From JANSWP01 sp041941305 (GTDB taxonomy: Bacteria; Bacteroidota; Bacteroidia; Chitinophagales; Saprospiraceae), in NCBI GenBank assembly GCA_041941305.1, contig JBGTQJ010000048.1, forward strand, positions 1 to 64,000: a stretch of 64,000 bases of DNA, read 5' to 3'. Every line of letters begins with the position of its first letter. Within the stretch, counting starts at the first letter, position 1. The notes beneath the pieces were generated by a model. The model saw nothing but the letters and a program-made list of their open reading frames with translations, was not told the DNA's origin and did no database searches. Below, piece after piece: positions 51,868-60,911 of this stretch. The position numbers were made by a program, and so were the translations under genes.

Positions 51868-53136
51868 ATGGAAGCCTACGCCAATGCTTTGCTTATAGCG
51901 ATACCCAGTTTTATCTTTTTGATCCTTATTGAAGCCTTGTATGATTGGTATAAGGGAACAAAAAAATTGAGGGCATTTGACACCATTTCAAGTTTGAGTT
52001 CCGGGGTGACGAATATTATTAAGGACTCCCTGGGATTGGTTATTGTATTTATTTCTTATCCTTTTTTGCATAAGCATTTGGCCTTGATAGAAATAGAAAA
52101 TACATGGATGGTATATGTTATTGGTTTTATAGCCCTTGATTTTGCGGGCTATTGGAATCATCGCTTATCCCATAGCATCAATTATTTTTGGAATCGTCAC
52201 AGAGTTCATCACAGCAGTGAAGAATTTAATCTTCCTTGTGCTTTAAGGCAGTCTATTTCTACATTTTTGGGCGTATTTACAATCTTTCTGATCCCTGCAG
52301 CATTGCTTGGAGTACCGAATGAAGTAATTGTGGTGATTGCTCCGATTCATTTGTTTTTGCAGTTTTGGTATCACACCCAACATATTCCAAAACTAGGATT
52401 TTTGGAATACATCATTATTACTCCCTCTCAGCACCGTGTTCATCATGCAATCAATAAGGAGTATTTGGATAAAAATCTAGGACAGATTTTTTCGATTTGG
52501 GATAGGATGTTTGGCACATTTCAGGAGGAATTGGATGAAGTACCACCAGTGTACGGAGTAACCACAGCTGCCAGGACATGGAATCCAATTTTAATTAATT
52601 TTCAACATTTATGGCTATTGATTCAGGATGCCTGGCGTGCACAAAAATGGTCAGATAAACTAAAAGTATTTTACAAACCCATTGGATGGAGACCTAATGA
52701 TGTGGCGGAAAAATACCCTGTCAGAAAAATTCAGGATGTCTATAATTTTAACAAATACGAAACGGAGGCTCCGACATCACTGATAGCCTGGTCGTGGTTT
52801 CAATATGCTTTTACCTTATTTCTTACCTTATATATGTTTTACAATATTAAAGCGATAGGGATGCCAGGCGTTTTCCTCTATTGCGCCATCATATTTGTGT
52901 GTATCTATGGCTATACCACCTTGATGGATAGGAAACCGTATGCTTTTTGGATAGAATTGGGGCGTGGTTTTTTGGGTTTGGCAGTAATCATTAATTCAGG
53001 AGATTGGTTTGGTATCAGTACTGCTATACCTTTCGGAACTGCATTGGTGGCTTTTTATTTTGTTTCCGCTCCAATTGCGGCATGGTTATTTAGCCCATCC
53101 AAAAATCAGGAATTGACAGGAGAATTGGCTTCCTAA
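51868..53136 (+). CDS. Sterol desaturase / fatty acid hydroxylase superfamily membrane protein
   Basis: 422 residues. Several hydrophobic segments surround the di-iron histidine boxes: HRLSH near residue 98, HRVHHSSEEFN near residue 112, and HRVHHAINKEYLDKNLGQIFSIWDRMFGTF near residue 190. These, with the DRMFGTF block, define the sterol desaturase/C4-hydroxylase-like superfamily. Beyond residue ~310 there are four further helices that minimal members lack. It is an inner-membrane oxygenase acting on a lipid (sterol-like, carotenoid or fatty acid). The substrate is unknown; sphingolipid or ornithine-lipid hydroxylation is a reasonable guess given the ceramidase-like gene elsewhere. An SBF-like transporter gene follows on the same strand after 16 bases and may form an operon with it. 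Confidence 0.92.
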   Translation: MEAYANALLIAIPSFIFLILIEALYDWYKGTKKLRAFDTISSLSSGVTNIIKDSLGLVIVFISYPFLHKHLALIEIENTWMVYVIGFIALDFAGYWNHRLSHSINYFWNRHRVHHSSEEFNLPCALRQSISTFLGVFTIFLIPAALLGVPNEVIVVIAPIHLFLQFWYHTQHIPKLGFLEYIIITPSQHRVHHAINKEYLDKNLGQIFSIWDRMFGTFQEELDEVPPVYGVTTAARTWNPILINFQHLWLLIQDAWRAQKWSDKLKVFYKPIGWRPNDVAEKYPVRKIQDVYNFNKYETEAPTSLIAWSWFQYAFTLFLTLYMFYNIKAIGMPGVFLYCAIIFVCIYGYTTLMDRKPYAFWIELGRGFLGLAVIINSGDWFGISTAIPFGTALVAFYFVSAPIAAWLFSPSKNQELTGELAS

Positions 53137-53152
53137 GCGCTTACATTTGATA

Positions 53153-54076
53153 ATGAAATATCTCTACATTCTTTTGGCAATTTTGGGAGGAATACTATTC
53201 TATGAGGGAGAGGCATATACATTTCTGATTAAATACCTCTTGATTGGCATGCTTTTTTTCGCATTTCTAAATATTAGAATCAATAGACATATTTTGCGAA
53301 AAGAACACCTATATATTATTGTCTTGAACCTTATTCTTCCCATCATAGTTTTCAGCTTAATTCAATTTTGGAATCATACAGTCGCCATTGCTGTAGGATT
53401 AATTGCGCTAGCTCCTACCGGTGCAGTGAGCACTGTTTGGGCAGCAATGTTTAAGAAAAAAATTGAATTTGTGACCGCTTCGGTTTTTCTGACCAGTCTC
53501 CTAATTGCTTTTGTAACCCCAATCGTTTTGAGCTTTTTTACTCGATCCGGACATGAGGTTTCTGTTACTGAAATCTTGCTGCCTGTTATGACCGTTTTGA
53601 TAGGACCACTATTAATTAGTCAGGTAATTAAACGGTTTTTGCCAAGACTTGCTTCTGGAATAAATAAAAGAAAGGGCATCGTTTTCTACTTTTTCATAGC
53701 AGCTGCATACCTGGCTTCTGCAAAAGCTTCACATTTCATTCGGGAAGATCAAGAAACCGATTTGGCTATTATTTTAACCATCGCCACCGCTGTAGCAGTG
53801 CTTTGTGCATTACAATATTTTCTAGGAGAATGGGTAGGTAGAAAATACGATTCAATTGAAGTTGGTTTAGGTTTAGGAAGAAAAAACACCGTTTTTTCGC
53901 TGTGGCTGGGACTTACCTTTATCAACCCAGTAGCTGCCTTGGGTCCAATTTTCTATATATTATTTCAAAATATTTACAACTCCATTCAGATGTATTATTT
54001 TGAGAGAAAAGGGAATGTAAGGGGAATCTATCATTTTTTATCCAATTCAAACAAGGCATATTGTTCTATGACTTGA
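53153..54076 (+). CDS. SBF/BASS-like (bile acid:sodium symporter superfamily) membrane transporter
   Basis: About 307 residues from the ATG at 53153; TTG at 53147 gives two more. Nine to ten hydrophobic segments are present. GLIALAPTGAVSTVWAAMFKKKIEFVTASVFLTSLLIAFVTPIVL near residues 75-120 has the helix-break 'P-G' region of the BASS fold, and GLGLGRKNTVFSLWLGLTFINPVAALGPIFYILFQNIYNS near the C-terminus is the second. The cargo is an organic anion of unknown identity. It is 16 bases after the hydroxylase gene. The last 46 bases overlap the convergent glucosaminidase gene, and the final ~14 residues (after YHFLSNSNK) look like read-through tail. Confidence 0.8.
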   Translation: MKYLYILLAILGGILFYEGEAYTFLIKYLLIGMLFFAFLNIRINRHILRKEHLYIIVLNLILPIIVFSLIQFWNHTVAIAVGLIALAPTGAVSTVWAAMFKKKIEFVTASVFLTSLLIAFVTPIVLSFFTRSGHEVSVTEILLPVMTVLIGPLLISQVIKRFLPRLASGINKRKGIVFYFFIAAAYLASAKASHFIREDQETDLAIILTIATAVAVLCALQYFLGEWVGRKYDSIEVGLGLGRKNTVFSLWLGLTFINPVAALGPIFYILFQNIYNSIQMYYFERKGNVRGIYHFLSNSNKAYCSMT

Positions 54077-54768
54077 ACTAAATTTTGCGCCAAGCCTTCT
54101 GAATTGGCGTATCCAGCATTCTCCAAACCTTCTGCCCATGATTTATAATCAGTGTGACTTAACTGCCTAAGTGATTTAAATTTCCCACTCGTAATATAAA
54201 TACTGTGATCCCTAAAGCTGCTCCAGGCATTTTCGTAATGGCGATAGCACCCATTGGAATAATTTCCTTTTTCTCCCCTCCAATTGGATTCGCAGGGTAT
54301 CGCAAATTGGTTGTTTCCTTTTTTCGCCATATCCCGTTTCCCTGAGGCACTTTGAAGGAGTGCATTTGCCAAAATGATCGAAGACGGAATGCCAAATTTC
54401 TTACGTTCGCTGACAGCCACCTGTGAAAACCGTTTGAGGTATTTGATTTTACAATCTTGATCAACCCTGGAAAGGTCCGCTAATAAATTAATGGTTTTTG
54501 GTGAACTACTAAAAGGCGAAAGATCGAATCTATCGATTGAACCAGAACTATTATCTGCGATAGAGGTTGCTGGTTTCAATTCAGTATATTTTTCCCGTTC
54601 CTTTTTTATTGGGTTGTAATTTGGTGGCATTTGTTGAGGAATTTCTTCTTTGGTTTGAGTGGGAGCATTCAAATTAATTTCAAAACTGAGATCTTTTTGA
54701 AAAAAAATGTAAAGAAGGAATGCCAAGATGCCTAGTTTGTACCAGTTTTTTAAAACAAATTTTTTCAT
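54031..54768 (-). CDS. Membrane-anchored glucosaminidase (FlgJ/LytG-like peptidoglycan hydrolase)
   Basis: About 245 residues from MKKFVLKNWYKLG at 54768; an open extension to 54891 is less credible. One N-terminal transmembrane helix (LGILAFLLYIFF) is followed by a polar linker, then a glucosaminidase domain in the last ~140 residues: YLKRFSQVAVSERKKFGIPSSIILANALLQSASGKRDMAKKGNNQFAIPC, and WSSFRDHSIYITSGKFKSLRQL. In most members the catalytic glutamate lies in 'AQxxLESGWG'; the matching segment here reads ALLQSASGKRDM, with no glutamate at that place, so activity is uncertain. Predicted to face the periplasm and act on peptidoglycan glycan strands. The 3' end overlaps the convergent transporter gene by 46 bases. 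Confidence 0.8.
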   Translation of the reverse strand: MKKFVLKNWYKLGILAFLLYIFFQKDLSFEINLNAPTQTKEEIPQQMPPNYNPIKKEREKYTELKPATSIADNSSGSIDRFDLSPFSSSPKTINLLADLSRVDQDCKIKYLKRFSQVAVSERKKFGIPSSIILANALLQSASGKRDMAKKGNNQFAIPCESNWRGEKGNYSNGCYRHYENAWSSFRDHSIYITSGKFKSLRQLSHTDYKSWAEGLENAGYANSEGLAQNLVQVIEQYALFELDKK

Positions 54769-54940
54769 TTTTATTTTTGTATTTTGCTGTTGCCTACAAA
54801 ATTTGATAGTTTTTATTTCACACAAGGACAAAATTAAAACAAAAAGTTTTAAAAAACAAATTGTTTTGAATCCGAAAGAGAATAAATTCAAGACAGCAAA
54901 AATTCTTTTATTTTTTTATCAAAATCCCTTTCTCAAATCC

Positions 54941-54948
54941 TACCTTTG
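54941..54948 (+). promoter_or_regulatory. -7 promoter box for carB
   Basis: TACCTTTG fits TAnnTTTG exactly, 78 bases before the carB ATG. Confidence 0.5.
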
Positions 54949-55025
54949 CGCGCAATTTGGCAAAAGGGTTCATCCTATACTATGTGAGCCACCAACTATG
55001 ACATAACCAACCAAATTGCAGTTTC

Positions 55026-57845
55026 ATGCCGAAAGACACTTCTATTAAATCCGTCCTCATTATTGGTAGTGGCCCCATTATTATTGGTCAAGCTTGTGAA
55101 TTTGATTACTCTGGTACTCAAGCTTCTCGTTCGCTTCGAGAAGAAGGTATCAAAGTGACGCTTATCAATTCCAATCCGGCGACCATTATGACCGACCCTG
55201 TAACAGCAGACAAGATTTATCTTCTGCCATTGACGGTCGAAAGTATTGAACAAATCCTTCAGGAAGATTCTGAGATTGATGCCGTTTTGCCAACCATGGG
55301 CGGTCAAACTGCCTTAAACCTGGCAATTGAAGCAGGTGAATTAGGCGTTTGGGAGAAATACAATATTCGATTGATTGGTGTGGATTTGGATGCGATTGAA
55401 TTGACTGAAAATCGAGAAGCTTTCAGAAAATTAATGGTTGAAAAAGGGCTGAGCGTTGCTCCTTCCAAAATCGCCAATTCCTTTTTAGAAGGAAAGGAAG
55501 CTGCTCAGGAAATCGGATTTCCTCTTGTGATTCGACCTTCCTATACACTCGGAGGAACAGGTGGATCTTTTGTCCATACCAAAGAGGAATTTGACGATAG
55601 GTTGCGGCGAGGATTGGACATGTCTCCTACTCATGAGGTTTTGGTGGAGAAAGCAGTTTTGGGTTGGAAAGAATTTGAGCTGGAGCTGTTGCGAGATTCA
55701 AATGACAATGTAGTCATTATTTGTGTTGTCGAAAACCTGGATCCAATGGGGATTCATACTGGGGATTCGATTACCGTAGCCCCTGCCATGACGCTTTCTG
55801 ATACAGCGTATCAACAAATGCGAAATGAAGCGATTTTAGCAATGCGGTCTCTCGGTAATTTTGCTGGTGGTTGTAATATCCAATTTTCGCAAGACCCTGT
55901 AACTGAGAAATTGATCGTCATTGAAATCAATCCTCGTGTTTCTCGTTCTTCTGCATTGGCAAGTAAGGCAACTGGGTATCCAATTGCGAAAATTGCTGCC
56001 AAGCTAGCCATTGGATATACTTTGGATGAGCTCAAAAATCAAATTACAAAAACGACTTCCGCATATTTCGAGCCTACTTTAGATTATGTTATAGTAAAAA
56101 TGCCTAGATGGAATTTTTCTAAATTTCCAGGAGCTGATGTTCAATTGGGACTTCAAATGAAATCCGTTGGTGAGGCAATGGCAATTGGAAGAAATTTTTT
56201 GGAAGCACTTCAGAAAGCCTGTCAATCGCTTGAAAATGGTCGCCAGGGTTTAGGCGCTGATATGAAAGAATGGATTCGAACCGAGGATATTTTGAATAGA
56301 CTAGAACACGCTAGCGATGACCGAATTTTTAGAGTAAAAGACGCACTTCGTTTGGGGGTACCTGAAAAAACAGTTCACAAATTGACTGGTATTGACCCCT
56401 GGTTTATCAAACAGATTAAACGCCTGGTGAAGTATGAAGAGCAATTGATGAAATTCAATGTTGCAGATGATATTTCGGAAGACTTCATGCGGGAATTGAA
56501 AGAAGTTGGGTATTCAGATGCCCAGATCGCCTGGTTATTGAGAGTTTCAGAAGATGAAGTTAGAGCCCATCGCAAAAAACTGAATGTTAGACGTACCTAC
56601 AAAATGGTAGATACCTGCGCAGCGGAATTTGAAGCACAAACACCTTATTTCTATTCCACTTTTGATAAAGAAAATGAAAGTATTTCTACAGATAATAAGA
56701 AAATCATCGTACTGGGTTCAGGACCGAATAGAATTGGTCAAGGTATTGAGTTTGATTATTGTTGTGTACATGGTTTGATGGCAATTAAAGAGGTAGGTTA
56801 TGAAGCGATAATGGTCAATTGCAATCCAGAAACAGTTTCCACAGACTTCGATATGGCAGACAAGCTCTATTTCGAACCTGTTTTCTGGGAGCACCTTGAA
56901 GAAATTATTGAATTCGAAAAACCCGAGGGAATCATCGTTCAATTGGGAGGACAAACTGCACTCAAACTTGCGGAAACTTTCCATAAAAAAGGAATCAAAA
57001 TTATTGGAACCTGTTTCGAAAGTCTTGATTTAGCAGAAGATAGAGGACGATTCTCAGATTTGTTAAAAGAACTCGATATTCCTTATCCAAAATACGGTAC
57101 GGCAGAGGATGCAGACGAAGCGCTCAGAGTAGCAAATGAGGTAACCTATCCCGTGCTTGTTCGACCTTCCTATGTACTTGGAGGTCAACGCATGAGAATA
57201 GTGATAAATGATGAAGAATTAGAGCGCCATGTATTGAGTATTTTCAAGCATATGCCTAACAACAAGGTCTTGGTCGACCAATTCCTTGATAGGGCAAAAG
57301 AAGCGGAGATTGACGCGATATGTGACGGAGAGGACGTACATATTATGGGTATTATGGAGCACATTGAACCTGCAGGTATTCACTCTGGAGACAGCTCAGC
57401 GGTATTACCTACCTACAGTCTTTCTGTAGAAGCGGTCAATACAATGGTGGAATATACCAAACGACTTGCCAAAGCCTTAGATATCAAAGGCTTAATCAAT
57501 ATTCAGTTTGCTATCAAAGATGATAAGGTTTACGTAATTGAGGCCAATCCAAGAGCTTCTCGCACCACACCATTTATTGCCAAAGCATACCAGGTTCCTT
57601 TTTTAAAAATTGCCACGAAGGTGATGATGGGTACCCACAAGTTGAAGGATTTTAATATAAAACCTCAACCCCAGGGATATGCCATTAAAGTCCCTGTTTT
57701 CAGTTTCAATAAATTCCCAAATGTGGATAAACAATTGGGTCCAGAAATGAAATCTACTGGCGAGGCAATTCGATTTATTAAGGATTTGACTGACCCATTT
57801 TTTAGAGAATTGGATAGAAATCGAAGTATGTATTTGACGAGGTAA
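55026..57845 (+). CDS. carB: Carbamoyl-phosphate synthase large subunit, lacking the C-terminal regulatory domain
   Basis: 939 residues, against ~1070 for the E. coli subunit. Both synthetase halves are complete. The first ATP-grasp half has IGSGPIIIGQACEFDYSGTQA and IEINPRVSRSSALASKATGYPIAKIAAKLA. The oligomerisation region follows around residues 400-555. The second half has VLGSGPNRIGQGIEFDYCCVH and IEANPRASRTTPFIAKAYQVPFLKIATKVM. The protein stops where the C-terminal MGS-like domain, the site of ornithine/UMP control, would begin; the natural-looking end and the clean downstream gene argue for a true short form, not a truncation. It makes carbamoyl phosphate for pyrimidines and arginine. 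carA is not in the window. An SDR gene starts 14 bases downstream. Confidence 0.96.
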   Translation: MPKDTSIKSVLIIGSGPIIIGQACEFDYSGTQASRSLREEGIKVTLINSNPATIMTDPVTADKIYLLPLTVESIEQILQEDSEIDAVLPTMGGQTALNLAIEAGELGVWEKYNIRLIGVDLDAIELTENREAFRKLMVEKGLSVAPSKIANSFLEGKEAAQEIGFPLVIRPSYTLGGTGGSFVHTKEEFDDRLRRGLDMSPTHEVLVEKAVLGWKEFELELLRDSNDNVVIICVVENLDPMGIHTGDSITVAPAMTLSDTAYQQMRNEAILAMRSLGNFAGGCNIQFSQDPVTEKLIVIEINPRVSRSSALASKATGYPIAKIAAKLAIGYTLDELKNQITKTTSAYFEPTLDYVIVKMPRWNFSKFPGADVQLGLQMKSVGEAMAIGRNFLEALQKACQSLENGRQGLGADMKEWIRTEDILNRLEHASDDRIFRVKDALRLGVPEKTVHKLTGIDPWFIKQIKRLVKYEEQLMKFNVADDISEDFMRELKEVGYSDAQIAWLLRVSEDEVRAHRKKLNVRRTYKMVDTCAAEFEAQTPYFYSTFDKENESISTDNKKIIVLGSGPNRIGQGIEFDYCCVHGLMAIKEVGYEAIMVNCNPETVSTDFDMADKLYFEPVFWEHLEEIIEFEKPEGIIVQLGGQTALKLAETFHKKGIKIIGTCFESLDLAEDRGRFSDLLKELDIPYPKYGTAEDADEALRVANEVTYPVLVRPSYVLGGQRMRIVINDEELERHVLSIFKHMPNNKVLVDQFLDRAKEAEIDAICDGEDVHIMGIMEHIEPAGIHSGDSSAVLPTYSLSVEAVNTMVEYTKRLAKALDIKGLINIQFAIKDDKVYVIEANPRASRTTPFIAKAYQVPFLKIATKVMMGTHKLKDFNIKPQPQGYAIKVPVFSFNKFPNVDKQLGPEMKSTGEAIRFIKDLTDPFFRELDRNRSMYLTR

Positions 57846-57859
57846 TATTATTTTTACCT

Positions 57860-58888
57860 ATGCCTAAAAACAAACTCATCTTCATCACTGGTTCTACGGG
57901 ATTACTGGGATCCTATCTTCTTCGAAGGCTGCTCAAAGAAGGTTATACGAATATCCGTGCCCTGAAAAGAGATACAAGCTCAATGGATTTAGTTGCCCCG
58001 TTTCAGGACAAAGTGGAATGGGTCGAAGGCGATATTCGGGATATTTTTGTTTTGGAGGAAGCGATGAAAGAAGTGGACCAGGTCTTTCATTGTGCCGCAA
58101 TCGTATCCACAAATCCCCGCAACTTCAAAGAGATGATGGAAGTGAACAAGGAAGGCACCGCAACTGTAGTGAATGCTGCATTAAAAGAGGGGATAGGAAA
58201 ATTGGTCCATGTAAGTTCTATTGCTGCGATTGGGCGGCGAAAGAAATTAAAAGTTATCAATGAAAACACAAAGTGGCAGCGTAGTTCCTGGAATAGCCAA
58301 TATGCCATCAGCAAATATCAATCGGAGATGGAAGTTTGGCGGGGGTCAGCAGAGGGCTTGAATGTAGCTGTTGTAAACCCTTCTGTGATTATTGGAAGTG
58401 GGAAATGGAATTACAGTATTGCACCAATTATGAAACGAATTTGGAGCGGGTTCAAATATTTTCCAGTTGGTGGAACCGGTTTTGTTGATGTGCGCGATGT
58501 GGCAAAATTTATGGTGCAATTGATGAATAGTGAAATCACCAATGAACGATACATATTAAATGCCGCGAATCTTTCCTATCAGGATTTTTTTGAATCAATA
58601 GCCAAAGCTTTAAATAAAAAGGCGCCAAGCGTGAAAGTTGGAAAAGCATTGAAAGAGCTTAGCTGGATGGCAGATTGGGTAAGATCCAAATTAACGGGCA
58701 GTCCACAGCTAATTACCAAAGCCTCTGCGAATCATACCGCCAGGACTTTTGTTTATGAAAATCAAAAATCCTTGCAAACTTTCGATTTCCAATATCTCCC
58801 AATTGAAAAAACAATTGCCGAAATGGCAAAACAATTTGAAGCGGCTTCTAAACAGGACTGGAAACCGAATCTCCTACCTTTGATTTGA
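57860..58888 (+). CDS. NAD(P)-dependent epimerase/dehydratase-family SDR
   Basis: 342 residues of the extended SDR type. The dinucleotide loop ITGSTGLLGSYLLRRLL is at residues 8-24, DQVFHCAAIVSTNPRNFKEMMEVNKEGT matches the NNAG-equivalent region, and the catalytic YAISKYQSE (YxxxK) is near residue 150. VVNPSVIIGSGKW and GFVDVRDVAKFM follow. Most like dihydroflavonol-4-reductase/3-beta-HSD-like SDRs, whose bacterial substrates are usually unknown. The gene starts 14 bases after carB and is probably cotranscribed, though no functional link is apparent. Its last 41 bases overlap the convergent aminotransferase gene. Confidence 0.88.
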   Translation: MPKNKLIFITGSTGLLGSYLLRRLLKEGYTNIRALKRDTSSMDLVAPFQDKVEWVEGDIRDIFVLEEAMKEVDQVFHCAAIVSTNPRNFKEMMEVNKEGTATVVNAALKEGIGKLVHVSSIAAIGRRKKLKVINENTKWQRSSWNSQYAISKYQSEMEVWRGSAEGLNVAVVNPSVIIGSGKWNYSIAPIMKRIWSGFKYFPVGGTGFVDVRDVAKFMVQLMNSEITNERYILNAANLSYQDFFESIAKALNKKAPSVKVGKALKELSWMADWVRSKLTGSPQLITKASANHTARTFVYENQKSLQTFDFQYLPIEKTIAEMAKQFEAASKQDWKPNLLPLI

Positions 58889-59714
58889 TATAATCCTCCT
58901 GAAGTTGTGCAAACTTCGCAATTAGATCCATTGTAACTGGTCCAACCTTGGCATCTCCGATAACAAAATCACTCACTTGAACAATTGGCATGGGTCCTTT
59001 TGTAGAACTTGTGATAAACGCTTCCCTCGCATTTTGCAATTCTTCCAATTTTAAAATTCTTTCTTCTATAGTGTAATGCTTCTTTGCAAGGGCTAAAACC
59101 TGTTTTCTGGTTACGCCTTTTAAAACAGAATTGATAGGGGTTACCAACACATCCTCTTGTGTCAGAATGAAAAAATTTGCTCGGGTTGTTTCATAAATAT
59201 TTCCTTCGTGATGGAACAACAAATCCAATGCATTTGCCTCCTCAATTTCCTTCAATCGATTGATGCCGACAATATAATTGGTTGTTTTGATTTCCGGGAA
59301 GGTACGCATATGCTCATGAAGCAATAGCTTAACGCCATTTTCGAAAGCCTCAGGAGGATAAGTTGGAGTACTGTGTTGAAGGATCAAAAAATTAGGTGTC
59401 GAAGGCGTGTAGCCATCTTCTGAGTAGCCTCCAGTCAACACCAGGCGAATGGCGCCTTCTTCTATACCATTAGCCTGTATCAACCGAAGTATTTGAGATT
59501 TGATATCAGCAATAGGAAAAGGAATAGCAAGGTTTAGATTTTTCGCAGAATTTTCAAATCTAGCTAAATAGTCTTCAAAAAAATATGGATACCCTTCCTT
59601 GAAAAGGAAAAAATCAAACATGGCATAGCTCCTCAATATGCTTAAATCATTGATTTTAATAACCGCAGAAGAGGATGGTACAATTTCTCCGTTTATGGAA
59701 TAATATTGAATCAT
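58848..59714 (-). CDS. Class IV aminotransferase (branched-chain / D-amino acid / ADC-lyase family)
   Basis: 288 residues. The fold-type IV PLP enzyme signature is clear: MIQYYSINGEIVPSSSAVIKINDLSILRSYAMFDFFLFKEG opening, GAIRLVLTGGYSEDGYTP, the PLP lysine in EIKTTNYIVGINRLKE near residue 148, and NIYETTRANFFILTQEDVLVTPINSVLKGVTRKQVL. Short length and lack of a BCAT-specific C-terminus leave branched-chain aminotransferase, D-amino acid aminotransferase and aminodeoxychorismate lyase all possible. It is a cytoplasmic enzyme. The last 41 bases overlap the SDR gene convergently. A TACCTTTG box (59735-59742, minus) lies close to the start. Confidence 0.88.
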   Translation of the reverse strand: MIQYYSINGEIVPSSSAVIKINDLSILRSYAMFDFFLFKEGYPYFFEDYLARFENSAKNLNLAIPFPIADIKSQILRLIQANGIEEGAIRLVLTGGYSEDGYTPSTPNFLILQHSTPTYPPEAFENGVKLLLHEHMRTFPEIKTTNYIVGINRLKEIEEANALDLLFHHEGNIYETTRANFFILTQEDVLVTPINSVLKGVTRKQVLALAKKHYTIEERILKLEELQNAREAFITSSTKGPMPIVQVSDFVIGDAKVGPVTMDLIAKFAQLQEDYIKSKVGDSVSSPV

Positions 59715-59734
59715 TGAAATAGTATAGTTTGAGG

Positions 59735-59742
59735 CAAAGGTA
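59735..59742 (-). promoter_or_regulatory. -7 promoter box for the aminotransferase gene
   Basis: TACCTTTG on the minus strand fits TAnnTTTG, about 20 bases before the ATG, with TTTTGG further upstream. Confidence 0.45.
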
Positions 59743-59808
59743 GCGGTTACTTTACCAAAATGATAAGCCTTCGAGTATTAATAGCATGTGAATTATTAAT
59801 CGTTTGGA

Positions 59809-60768
59809 TTAATTGACTAAATCCGGGTTTCCCATCTTTCCAGCATTATAGTCTCGGATACATTGGTGGATCTGCGCCTCCGTATTCATAACAAATGGGC
59901 CATAGGAGTAAACGGGTTCATTAAGTGGTTGTCCTCCCAAAACCAAGATTTCTGCCCCTTTTTCAGAATACATATTAATGATAGCATCTCCTCGCTGATA
60001 GAGCGCGATTTGATTGGTTTTCAGTGCACGTTGTCCCTCTATTTCCATATTTCCATCAATGACATACACAAAAGCATTATGAGTTGGTTCGGTAGGAATA
60101 TCCAACCTGCAATCCGCTTTCATTTTGATGTGGAAATAGAAAGCTGGAGAAAGCAATTCGATTTTTGATTTGGCATTGAACAATTCTCCCAAAATGACTT
60201 TGGCGGTATATTTTTCATCTTCAATCGTGCCCATCATGGCATCTCGGTGGACAGCAGTAGAAGGATCGATAAATTTATATTGTGCAGGCATGTTGAGCCA
60301 AATCTGAAAACCATGGTATTTTCCTCCTTCATCGTACATCTTCTGCCCTGTTTCCTCCATGTGAATGGCTCCTTTTCCAGAACTAAACATCATAAAGTCC
60401 CCTTTTCCTATTTGAAAATCATAATTGAGACTATCCTTGTGGTGCCCGCTGCCAGAAAGAAAATAAGTAGTAGGAATAATGCCAGCATGTGGGTGAGCAT
60501 CTACTCTCAAGGGATCGCTGCCTGCTGCCAAATCCACGGGACCAAATTCATCAAACAAGACATAAGGAGATACATGATCTAAATGGTCCCCTGCGAATGC
60601 TCTTAGGATTGGTAAGGTTCCCACTTTTGTTCTATCTGCATTCAATATTCTGAAAACTTTGCGGTTTGTCTTGTTTTCATACATCCCTGAATTGCAGCCA
60701 ATTAGGGAATTGCTGGCAATGGTCGCCCCTACTATTGCAGAGCCTTTAATGAATTTTCTTCGTTTCAT
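59809..60768 (-). CDS. Pirin-family protein with twin-arginine signal and lipobox
   Basis: 319 residues. A pirin double-cupin occupies residues ~35-319: the metal-site block DAHPHAGIIPTTYFLSGSGHHKDS supplies three His, and GKGAIHMEETGQ supplies the fourth His and the Glu; the C-terminal pirin cupin follows. Some pirins are quercetinase-like dioxygenases and others act as Fe-dependent regulators. The unusual part is the N-terminus: MKRRKFIKGSAIVGATIASNSLIGC has a twin-arginine motif, a hydrophobic stretch and a lipobox-like SLIGC. This predicts export, probably folded with its metal, and lipid anchoring, whereas characterised pirins are intracellular. Single gene. The export prediction is inference. 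Confidence 0.9.
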   Translation of the reverse strand: MKRRKFIKGSAIVGATIASNSLIGCNSGMYENKTNRKVFRILNADRTKVGTLPILRAFAGDHLDHVSPYVLFDEFGPVDLAAGSDPLRVDAHPHAGIIPTTYFLSGSGHHKDSLNYDFQIGKGDFMMFSSGKGAIHMEETGQKMYDEGGKYHGFQIWLNMPAQYKFIDPSTAVHRDAMMGTIEDEKYTAKVILGELFNAKSKIELLSPAFYFHIKMKADCRLDIPTEPTHNAFVYVIDGNMEIEGQRALKTNQIALYQRGDAIINMYSEKGAEILVLGGQPLNEPVYSYGPFVMNTEAQIHQCIRDYNAGKMGNPDLVN

Positions 60769-60911
60769 AGAGATGGATTAATAGTGAAGAAAGAAATAAA
60801 AATACAAAGAAATGGAATTAGGTGGGGGTGGATATAATCAAAAGCAAGAAACAAAAAGGGGGAGCTATTGTTCAAAATTCATTTATTCCAACCTCTCGAC
60901 TATCACAGATT

